Part shown: positions 18,568-25,504 of the stretch, piece by piece
Numbering within the stretch: position 1 is the first letter of the stretch
How the letters are laid out: each line of letters begins with the position of its first letter
Assembly: GCA_963205255.1 (NCBI GenBank)
Contig: CAUJIK010000071.1
Span: 1-57,328 of the forward strand
Source of the DNA: Pseudomonadota bacterium
GTDB lineage: Bacteria > Pseudomonadota > Gammaproteobacteria > Steroidobacterales > Steroidobacteraceae
Reading direction: 5' to 3'
DNA: 57,328 bases
The notes under the pieces: model-generated
What the model saw: the letters and a program-made list of their open reading frames with translations, nothing else
The model's database searches: none
Told to the model about the DNA's origin: nothing
Translations under genes and position numbers: made by a program

Positions 18568-19895
18568 GCAGCGCTGACACGCAGGGCCGTGTCGAAGCGC
18601 TCAATCACGATGGCTGGGGTGTAGTGCGCGCCGGCAAGGCCGTGTTCGTCGCCGGTGCGCTGCCGGGCGAGCTGATCGAATACCGTATCCGGCGCCGCCA
18701 GCGCAGCCATGACGAGGCCGAGCTGCTGCGCGTCATCGAACCCTCTGCCGACCGGGTGGAGCCACCCTGCGCGCACTTCGGCAAATGCGGCGGTTGCGCG
18801 CTTCAGCATCTGTCGCCGGATGCGCAGCGCGGCATCAAGGACCAGATGCTGCGCGAGACGCTGCGACGCATCGGCAAGGTGGAGCCGGAGCAGTGGCTCG
18901 AACCGCTTTCCGGCGAGCCCGCGGGTTATCGTCGCCGCGCCCGGCTCGGCGCACGCTACGTGCATGCGAAGCAGCGTTCGCTGGTGGGTTTCCGCGAGCG
19001 TCTGTCCAGCTATGTGGCGGCCATCGACCGCTGCCATGTGCTGCGCGCCGAGGTGGGTGAGCTGATCGGCGAGCTGTCGGCGCTGGTGACCTCGCTCTCC
19101 ATTCCCACACGCATCCCGCAGATCGAAGTGGCGGTGGGCGACAACACCACGGTGCTGGTGCTGCGCACGCTGTCGCCGCTGTCGGCGGAAGACCGCGCGA
19201 AGCTTGCGGCCTTCGAGACGCAGCATGGCGTGAAGTGGTTGCTGCAGGCCGGTTCGCCGCAGCAGCTGGAGCCGGTATCCAATGGCGCTCCCGATCTGTG
19301 GTACGAGATGCCGGATTTCGACGTGCGCCTGCACTTCCAGCCCGCCGACTTCATCCAGGTCAACGGCGACATGAATCGCCGCCTGGTGGGGCGGGTGGTG
19401 GAACTGCTCGAACTCACCCCCGAGGCGCGGGTGCTTGACCTGTTCTGCGGGCTGGGCAACTTCACCCTGCCCATGGCGCGTCGCAGCGCGCAGGTGGTGG
19501 GCATCGAAGGCGAGGAGGGGCTGGTGCAGCGCGCCCGTGACAACGCCGCCCGCAATGGTCTTGCCAATGCCAGCTTTGCGGCCGCGAACCTCGCCGGAGA
19601 GGAGGCCGCGGAGCGGTGCCTGCTGCTGGCGCAGCGGCTCGGCGGTCCCTACAGCCATGTGCTGCTGGACCCTCCGCGCACCGGCGCCGCCGAGGTGCTG
19701 CCGACGGTGGCCCGCCTGGCGCCCCGGCGCCTGGTGTATGTTTCCTGCCACCCGGGGAGCCTGGCCCGGGATCTGGCAATCCTGGTAACGGCGCACGGTT
19801 TCCGGCTGCGCTCAGCGGGTATCGTCGACATGTTTCCTCACACGAGTCACGTGGAATCAGTGGCCGTCCTCGACGGCCCGGGGTATGGCGCATGA
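18543..19895 (+). CDS. rlmD: 23S rRNA (uracil-1939-C5)-methyltransferase
   Basis: RlmD methylates U1939 of 23S rRNA using SAM. The 450-residue product has an N-terminal TRAM domain (VEALNHDGWGVVRAGKAVFVAGALPGE, read in parts). Iron-sulfur cysteines lie in CAHFGKCGGC with a fourth Cys in AIDRCHVL. The SAM-binding motif is DLFCGLGNFTLPMA and the catalytic Cys is in YVSCHPGSLARD. The start at ATG 18543 overlaps the exonuclease gene; an open upstream extension lies inside that gene and is disfavoured. Confidence 0.95.
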   Translation: MAASTAQLSSADTQGRVEALNHDGWGVVRAGKAVFVAGALPGELIEYRIRRRQRSHDEAELLRVIEPSADRVEPPCAHFGKCGGCALQHLSPDAQRGIKDQMLRETLRRIGKVEPEQWLEPLSGEPAGYRRRARLGARYVHAKQRSLVGFRERLSSYVAAIDRCHVLRAEVGELIGELSALVTSLSIPTRIPQIEVAVGDNTTVLVLRTLSPLSAEDRAKLAAFETQHGVKWLLQAGSPQQLEPVSNGAPDLWYEMPDFDVRLHFQPADFIQVNGDMNRRLVGRVVELLELTPEARVLDLFCGLGNFTLPMARRSAQVVGIEGEEGLVQRARDNAARNGLANASFAAANLAGEEAAERCLLLAQRLGGPYSHVLLDPPRTGAAEVLPTVARLAPRRLVYVSCHPGSLARDLAILVTAHGFRLRSAGIVDMFPHTSHVESVAVLDGPGYGA

Positions 19896-20935
19896 CGCTT
19901 GGACCATTGATGGTGGACGTGGCGGGCACGGAGCTCACCGCGGAAGACCGCGAGGTGCTGCGTCACCCGCTGGTGGGCAGCGTCATCCTGTTCACACGCA
20001 ACTACCGCGACCCCGAGCAACTCGAAGCGCTGGTGGCCGACATCAAGTCGCTGCGCTCGCCGCCGCTGCTGGTATCGGTGGATCACGAAGGCGGACGCGT
20101 GCAGCGTTTCCGCAGCGGCTTCTCGGTGCTGCCCGCCGCGCGGCGCATCGGCCAGGAATACGACACGGATCCCCGGCAGGGTGTGCTGGCGGCGCAGCAG
20201 CTGGGCTGGCTGCTGGCGGCGGAACTGCGCGCCGTGGGCGTGGACTTCTCCTTCGCTCCCTGCGTGGATCTGGACTACGGCGTCTCCGAGATCATCGGTG
20301 ACCGGGCCTTCCATTCGCGCGCGGCCATCGTCGCGGAACTGGCGCTGGCCACCATGCAGGGCATGCGTCGCGCCGGCATGGCGGCAACCGCCAAGCATTT
20401 CCCCGGTCACGGCGCCGTGGTGGCCGATTCGCACCTGGCGTTGCCCGTGGACCGCCGCGATCTGCCCGATCTGGAGGCAGACATCGCGCCTTACCGCAGG
20501 CTCATCGCCAATGACATCGCCGGCGTGATGATGGCCCATGTGCTGTACCCACTGGTCGACTCGGTGCCGGCGAGTTTCTCGCGCCGCTGGGTGACCGAGG
20601 TGCTGCGCGGGGAGCTGGATTTCCGCGGTGTGGTGTTCGCCGACGATCTGACCATGGAAGGCGCCAGCGTGATCGGCGATATCGTTGCGCGCGCCGAAGC
20701 GGCCTTGGCCGCCGGCTGCGATGTGCTGCCGGTGTGCAACCGGCGCGAGAGCGTGGTGCAGCTGCTGGATGGCCTCAGGCACAAGCCCGGCCCTGCCGGC
20801 CAGATGCGGCTGGTGCGCATGCGTGGCAAGGAGATGCCCGGCCGCGCGGCGCTGGTGTGCACGGATGAATACCGCGACAGCCAGCAGTGGCTCGCGCGCT
20901 GCAGCGGCGTGCCGGAGCTGAAATTGCAGGGCTGA
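19892..20935 (+). CDS. nagZ: Beta-N-acetylhexosaminidase NagZ
   Basis: NagZ removes GlcNAc from anhydromuropeptides in cytoplasmic peptidoglycan recycling. The 347-residue GH3-family enzyme has the catalytic-loop motif AKHFPGHGAVVADSH and the nucleophile Asp in FADDLTMEGA. It also shows the N-terminal block GPLMVDVAGTELTAEDRE and SVDHEGGRVQRFR. No signal peptide is present, consistent with a cytoplasmic enzyme. It overlaps rlmD by 4 bp (ATGA). Confidence 0.95.
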   Translation: MTLGPLMVDVAGTELTAEDREVLRHPLVGSVILFTRNYRDPEQLEALVADIKSLRSPPLLVSVDHEGGRVQRFRSGFSVLPAARRIGQEYDTDPRQGVLAAQQLGWLLAAELRAVGVDFSFAPCVDLDYGVSEIIGDRAFHSRAAIVAELALATMQGMRRAGMAATAKHFPGHGAVVADSHLALPVDRRDLPDLEADIAPYRRLIANDIAGVMMAHVLYPLVDSVPASFSRRWVTEVLRGELDFRGVVFADDLTMEGASVIGDIVARAEAALAAGCDVLPVCNRRESVVQLLDGLRHKPGPAGQMRLVRMRGKEMPGRAALVCTDEYRDSQQWLARCSGVPELKLQG

Positions 20936-20937
20936 CC

Positions 20938-21867
20938 ATGGAAAGCCTCGACGCCAATTTTCTGCGCCGCATCGTCGCGGCCGCACCGGAGGGCATCGTG
21001 CTCTGCGATGCCCGCGCCAGCGACTGGCCTGTGGTGTATGTGAATGCCGCTTTCGAGCTGATGACCGGCTACACGGCAGCCGAACTGATCGGCAGCAACC
21101 TGAGGATGCTGCAAGGCGCGGATCGTGATCAGGAAGGCCTCCGGCGACTGCGCGAGACGCTGGAGCGCGGCGAGGAGTGCCGTGTGCTGCTGCGCAATTA
21201 CCGCAAGAGCGGCGAGCTGCTGTGGAACGAGATCTTCGTGCAACCGCTGCGCGATGACTCAGGCACCGTGACGCACTATGTGGCTTTCCATCGCGACGCC
21301 GGCAGCCTGCTGCGCTCCACCGAGCGCGGGCCCGCTGGGCTGCCGAGCTGGCTGCGCGAGGATCGCGTAAGTGGCGTCTCGTCGCGCCCCTGGTTCGAGG
21401 AATTGCTGGGCCGCGAATGGCAATTGGCGCGCCGCGAATCACGCCCCCTGACGCTGCTGCTGTTCGACATCGACGCGCTCGGCGTCTACAACGATACCTT
21501 CGGTCGCGCTGGCGGCGACGCCGCCATTCGCCGCGTGGCACGCACCATCGGCGGCGTGTTCCGCCGCGGCACCGATGTGATCGGCCGCTGGGATGCCGGT
21601 TGCATCGCGGTGCTTGCCGCTCATCGCAAGAGTGATGATGTGGAGCCGGCGATCAGGCATGCGCGCGCCACGGTCGAGCGCATCGCCGCACTGCATGTGC
21701 ATCACCCGCGCTCGCCGCTGCTGAAGTACCTCACCGTGACCGCTGGGGCGGCAACCTGCGTGCCGGATCGGGAGCAGGAGGGGCCGGCGCAGCTGATCGC
21801 GCGGGCCGAGCAGGCGCTGCGCGACGGCAAGCTGCAGGGTCGCAACCAGCTGACGGTTGCTGCCTGA
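20938..21867 (+). CDS. LOV-like PAS / degenerate GGDEF protein
   Basis: The 309-residue protein has an N-terminal PAS domain of the LOV type (about 8-125; YVNAAFELMTGYTAAELIG, GSNLRMLQG, NYRKSGELLWNEIFVQPL). The photoactive Cys position of the LOV motif (GxNCRFLQ) is Leu55. The C-terminal domain (~165-305) has the diguanylate-cyclase fold (LLLFDIDALGVYNDTFGRAGGDAAIRRVA), but the GGDEF signature is replaced by WDAGCI around 217. Neither photochemistry nor cyclase activity is therefore expected. It starts 2 bp after nagZ. A sensory or scaffold role is inferred. Confidence 0.8.
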   Translation: MESLDANFLRRIVAAAPEGIVLCDARASDWPVVYVNAAFELMTGYTAAELIGSNLRMLQGADRDQEGLRRLRETLERGEECRVLLRNYRKSGELLWNEIFVQPLRDDSGTVTHYVAFHRDAGSLLRSTERGPAGLPSWLREDRVSGVSSRPWFEELLGREWQLARRESRPLTLLLFDIDALGVYNDTFGRAGGDAAIRRVARTIGGVFRRGTDVIGRWDAGCIAVLAAHRKSDDVEPAIRHARATVERIAALHVHHPRSPLLKYLTVTAGAATCVPDREQEGPAQLIARAEQALRDGKLQGRNQLTVAA

Positions 21868-21900
21868 GTCTGAAGGGAAGGCAGAGAAGTAGGCGAGCAT

Positions 21901-21919
21901 CTCCGCCTGCAAGGCGGAG
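21901..21919 (+). terminator. Hairpin after the LOV/GGDEF gene
   Basis: CTCCGCC and GGCGGAG pair across a TGCAA loop, 34 bp after the stop codon. No T-tract follows, so termination strength is uncertain. Confidence 0.4.
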
Positions 21920-21934
21920 GAGCCGGCGCAGCCC

Positions 21935-22180
21935 GTGTCAGGGCCGCTGAATCAGAGGGTTTTCAGATGGTTTTCTTTCCACGGGGTTCTTCCAGAAGAG
22001 AAGGGGCTCACCTCAAGGCCCTGTCAGCACCGGTTTCTTGTTGCGCAACAGATTACGGATGGCCGATCTATCGTGGCGACACTGCGCTACGACATTGATG
22101 CATTGCCTGAATGGAGAGAGCTGGAAGCCGGGTCTCAAGAACTGCTGCACTCTCTGAGTGATGCGGCTCAAGAACAATAG
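21935..22180 (+). CDS. Doubtful small hypothetical ORF in an AT-richer gap
   Basis: The 351-bp gap between the LOV/GGDEF gene and the minus-strand fusion gene holds one open frame of 81 codons starting at GTG. It has no recognised domain, no clear ribosome-binding site and a composition less GC-rich than its neighbours. The C-terminal half (ALPEWRELEAGSQELLHSLS) looks protein-like. It could be a small orphan gene or a fragment of a decayed one. I see nothing else in the gap. Confidence 0.2.
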   Translation: MSGPLNQRVFRWFSFHGVLPEEKGLTSRPCQHRFLVAQQITDGRSIVATLRYDIDALPEWRELEAGSQELLHSLSDAAQEQ

Positions 22181-22218
22181 GCCAGCTGATTCCTCGACAT
22201 CAATCGTCGGGTGCGCCG

Positions 22219-24036
22219 CTAGGTGGCCCAATTCGGTGGCGCGGCAGTGAAGCTCATTGCCTCACCGCTTACCGGATGAGACAGCTCGATCTTCCAGGCA
22301 TGCAGACATAGCGGCGGTTCGCCCACATCCAGCGTCTGCCGGGGCGGGTCGCTCTGGCTGCGATAAGCCGCATCGCCCACAACAGGAAAACCCAGGAACG
22401 CGCAGTGAATGCGGATCTGGTTGGTGCGGCCGGTCAGTGGCCGCGCCTCGAGCAGGCTGGTGCCATCCGGTGAACGATGCCGCACCACGAACCGCGTGAT
22501 CGCCGCGGCGCCGCTGACGGCATCGACCTCGCGCGTTCCGGAGGCACGCGCCTCCTTGCCGATGGGCGCGTCACATTCGAATTGATCCACCACTGGATGC
22601 CCCTGTACGCGCACCAGGTAGGTCTTCCCCACGCGCCCCTGCGCGAACTGGCTCTGCAGCCGCCCGGCGAAGTGCCGGCTGCGCGCCACCACGACCAGCC
22701 CTGTGGTGTTGGCGTCCAGCCGGTGCGCCGGTTTGGGCTTCTGCGGCCGGTAGACGCTGTTCAGGATGTGCTGCAGTGTATTGCGCGTGTAACGACCCCC
22801 GGCATGCATGGGCAGCGGCGCGGGCTTGTTCAGCACGATCAGCGCTTCGTCCTCGTGCAGCACGGTGACATCCCCATTGACCGCCGGCTCCGTCGTGTAT
22901 GGCAGCCGGTGCAATAGGCGTTCTCCGGCGCGCACGATCTGCGTCGCCGCCAGCACCTGGTGGCGGGAGTCGAGCAGGTTTCCGGCGTGGCATTCCTCCT
23001 CCCAATAGCTCGCGGGGAGGTGGCTCACCAGCCGGCAGAAAGTCTCCAGCACCGACAGGCCGTCACACTCCTGCGGCACGCGCAGCGGCCGGAACATCGG
23101 CGCCGGCACGCTGCCGGGCAAAGGATCGGTTGCCTCGCGGATGGCCCTGTGGCGCCGCTGCAGGGCCTGTGTCGCACGCTCTGCGTCGCTGCGATGGCAC
23201 CAGGGGCAGGAGCGCCCCGGAACATAGCGCTTGTCCTGCTGCTCGGCGGCGGTCAGCGGAGACAGACAGTTGAAACACTGCGCCGCGTCCGTTTCCTGCA
23301 GCGCCGGATCGACGCCGACGCGCTGGTCGAAGACGAAACACTCGCCGCGGTAGTGCGCGCCGCCGCAGTGCTCGAAATATTTCAGAATGCCGCCGTCCAG
23401 CTGCAGCACATTGCGAAAGCCCTGCGACTCCATGTAGGGGCCGGCCTTTTCGCACCGGATGCCGCCGGTGCAGAACATCACGATGGTCTGGTCCTTGAGC
23501 TCGGCCGGCAGCCTGGCCACCGCGGCGGGGAAGTCGCGGAAATGATCGACACCGGCGGCCAGCGCGTTCTCGAACGTGCCCAGCTTCACCTCGTAGTCAT
23601 TGCGCGTATCCAGCAACGTCAGCGGCCGCCCTTCGTCCAGCCAGGCTTTCAGCTGCTGTGGCGCCAGCTTCGGTGATGTGCGCCTCGCGGGATCGATGCC
23701 TGGCACGCCGAAGGCGATGATCTCCTTCTTGATGCGCACCAGCATCCGCCGGAAAGGCTGGTGGACCGTGTGGCTGTACTTGGCTTCGAGCGGGGCAAGC
23801 CCGGGGATCGATCGCAGCCGCGCCAGCAATGCATCAACCGCCTGCCGGTCGCCGGCCACGAACAGGTTGATGCCTTCTGTGCTCAGAAGAATCGTTCCGC
23901 GCAACTGATGAGCGCGGCAGAAGGCCAGCAGGTCGGTACGCAGGGACGGGAGCCCTTCCAGCGGCGCGAACCGGTAGGCCGCGATGTTCGCCACCGGAAG
24001 GGACGCCTGGATGGCGGGATCAGACTCGCGACTCAT
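22219..24036 (-). CDS. TrhO-RluA fusion: tRNA U34 hydroxylation rhodanese plus pseudouridine synthase
   Basis: This is a 605-residue two-enzyme protein. The N-terminal ~310 residues are a TrhO/YceA-type rhodanese: acylphosphatase-like start, rhodanese domain with catalytic Cys in MFCTGGIRCEKAGPYM near 187, and a Cys-rich tail CFNCLSPL...CPWCHRSD. TrhO proteins make 5-hydroxyuridine at tRNA position 34. The C-terminal ~290 residues are an RluA-family pseudouridine synthase with the catalytic Asp in PAHRLDANTTGLVV (~437) and the ending block GRTNQIRIHCAFLGFPVVGD. The start ATG at 24036 is preferred; the one at 24060 lies in the loop of a strong hairpin. Confidence 0.88.
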   Translation of the reverse strand: MSRESDPAIQASLPVANIAAYRFAPLEGLPSLRTDLLAFCRAHQLRGTILLSTEGINLFVAGDRQAVDALLARLRSIPGLAPLEAKYSHTVHQPFRRMLVRIKKEIIAFGVPGIDPARRTSPKLAPQQLKAWLDEGRPLTLLDTRNDYEVKLGTFENALAAGVDHFRDFPAAVARLPAELKDQTIVMFCTGGIRCEKAGPYMESQGFRNVLQLDGGILKYFEHCGGAHYRGECFVFDQRVGVDPALQETDAAQCFNCLSPLTAAEQQDKRYVPGRSCPWCHRSDAERATQALQRRHRAIREATDPLPGSVPAPMFRPLRVPQECDGLSVLETFCRLVSHLPASYWEEECHAGNLLDSRHQVLAATQIVRAGERLLHRLPYTTEPAVNGDVTVLHEDEALIVLNKPAPLPMHAGGRYTRNTLQHILNSVYRPQKPKPAHRLDANTTGLVVVARSRHFAGRLQSQFAQGRVGKTYLVRVQGHPVVDQFECDAPIGKEARASGTREVDAVSGAAAITRFVVRHRSPDGTSLLEARPLTGRTNQIRIHCAFLGFPVVGDAAYRSQSDPPRQTLDVGEPPLCLHAWKIELSHPVSGEAMSFTAAPPNWAT

Positions 24037-24045
24037 CGGGATCGG

Positions 24046-24070
24046 GCAGGGCCCGTACATCGGGCCCTGC
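24046..24070 (-). terminator. Perfect 10-bp hairpin between the methyltransferase and TrhO-RluA genes
   Basis: GCAGGGCCCG and CGGGCCCTGC pair perfectly around a 5-nt loop, 23 bp after the methyltransferase stop and just ahead of the fusion gene. No T-tract follows on the minus strand. It may end the upstream message or shape the leader of the fusion gene. Confidence 0.45.
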
Positions 24071-24093
24071 GGTTGTGGCGTTCCGGCGTGGCG

Positions 24094-24918
24094 TCAGCCG
24101 CTGGTCGCGGGCTTGCGGAAGCGCAGCATGAAGCGGTCTGTCTTGCCGCGGATGGATTCGTCGAAGACGCCCTTGGTATGGTCATCCTCGGGGTTGGCGA
24201 GCAGCGCGCTGTCGCCATCGAATTCGAATCCTGCCGCGGTGAAGTCGCGCTTGACCACCTCGGGATCTATGCGGTGCAGCTTGTCCGCGGTTGGCACCAG
24301 ATCAGAACCTGCCGCCGCGACATGATCCTGCACGACCACCGTGCCGCCTTCCTTCACGGCGGTGAACAGGCGCGCCACCAGCTGCGCGACGTCCGTGGCG
24401 GCCTCATTTTCCGCCGGGCTGTGGTAGAGGTCGTGATAGGACATCACCAGCAGCGCCGCATCGAGGTCGCCGGGTTCGAGCATGAGGTCGTTGGCTTCCG
24501 CGAGCACCGGCTGCACATTGGCCAGCCGGCCGCCATTCAGGCGGTCATTGAGTTTCTGCCCGTAGAACTTGGTGTACAGCGCGTTGTTGTAGACCACCAC
24601 GGCCCCGGCGGGACCGACGGCATGCGACAGCAGCTCGGTGTAGTAGCCGCCGCCGCCGAGGAAATCGAGCACCTTCATCCCGGGCGCCGCGCCGAGGAAC
24701 TCCAGCACCTCCTGCGGATGTCGCCGCGCATCTTCATCCGCGTCACCGGCTGGCCGCTGATCGCTGGCGATGGCCTGGGAAATCGAGGCGGAGATGTCCT
24801 GCTGAACCACGGGTGGCGTGGCCACGGATTCAGTTGCGTCCTGCCGTCCGCATCCCGCGAGGATGCCGGCCGTCAGGAAAACACCTGCCACTATCGTCAT
24901 CTGGGTTGATTTGCGCAC
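24094..24918 (-). CDS. Exported (lipoprotein) predicted SAM methyltransferase
   Basis: The 274-residue protein starts with a lipoprotein signal (TIVAGVFLTAGILAGC). It continues as a Rossmann methyltransferase-like domain: MKVLDFLGGGGYYTELLSHAVG, the acidic stretch EANDLMLEPGDLDAALLVMSYHD, and GTVVVQDHVAAAG. It resembles the uncharacterised exported predicted-methyltransferase family (COG4798). The GTG at 24918 is chosen because AGGGGG lies at good spacing. SAM is not known to be available outside the cytoplasm, so the substrate and even the activity are unclear. It is transcribed in the same direction as the TrhO-RluA gene. Confidence 0.75.
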   Translation of the reverse strand: MRKSTQMTIVAGVFLTAGILAGCGRQDATESVATPPVVQQDISASISQAIASDQRPAGDADEDARRHPQEVLEFLGAAPGMKVLDFLGGGGYYTELLSHAVGPAGAVVVYNNALYTKFYGQKLNDRLNGGRLANVQPVLAEANDLMLEPGDLDAALLVMSYHDLYHSPAENEAATDVAQLVARLFTAVKEGGTVVVQDHVAAAGSDLVPTADKLHRIDPEVVKRDFTAAGFEFDGDSALLANPEDDHTKGVFDESIRGKTDRFMLRFRKPATSG

Positions 24919-24957
24919 GGATGCCCCCTGTTTGCTGGTTGTGTTGTGCAAGGAATT

Positions 24958-25503
24958 TCAGCCGTTGCCGGCCGGCGTGATGATGGCGATGACGCCCAGC
25001 GCCGGATGGTCGTAGTACTGGCGCTCGTTGACCTTCACGCGACGCACCTCGTTGATCACCCAGCGGCGCCCATCCTCGGCGTACTGCAGGTCGAAGCCCA
25101 GATGCAGATACTGGCCGCGCTCCAGGATGACATTGCCGCTGATGCCATTGCCAAGGCCGACCTGCTCCAGGGAGACGCCGCGACGCGAGTTCCACGGCGC
25201 CGGCACCTGCGTCCAGGCGGCGTGCCCCAGCACGCGATAGGTTCCCGAGGAGCGCAGCCGGCTGGCCGCATCGGTGAGTTTTCCCGCGCTGATGGAGGTA
25301 GCGGCGATATCCGCGCCCGCGCCGGTCGCCTGTGTGCTGTCGCTGGCGGGTGATTCGCCCACGGCGCGGAACACGACGATTTCCACGTTGTAGCGTGCGG
25401 GTTGCGACTGCTGCGTGAGCGCGGGCCAGGCCAGCAGAGCCAGCAGCAACCCGGTGGCGCGGCGCAGAGGAAAGGACGGCTGACGATTCGGCATGGCGCC
25501 CAT
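24958..25503 (-). CDS. CsiV-family exported protein
   Basis: The 181-residue product has a signal peptide (RRATGLLLALLAWPALTQ). The mature part opens with YNVEIVVFRAV and ends with VNERQYYDHPALGVIAIITP. These features, and the position just downstream of mfd, match the CsiV family of periplasmic peptidoglycan-associated proteins named after the Vibrio factor. The start at 25503, with GAGGCAG upstream, lies 1 bp past the mfd stop; ATG 25494 is also possible. The precise role here is inferred only from family and position. Confidence 0.75.
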   Translation of the reverse strand: MGAMPNRQPSFPLRRATGLLLALLAWPALTQQSQPARYNVEIVVFRAVGESPASDSTQATGAGADIAATSISAGKLTDAASRLRSSGTYRVLGHAAWTQVPAPWNSRRGVSLEQVGLGNGISGNVILERGQYLHLGFDLQYAEDGRRWVINEVRRVKVNERQYYDHPALGVIAIITPAGNG

Positions 25504-25504
25504 T

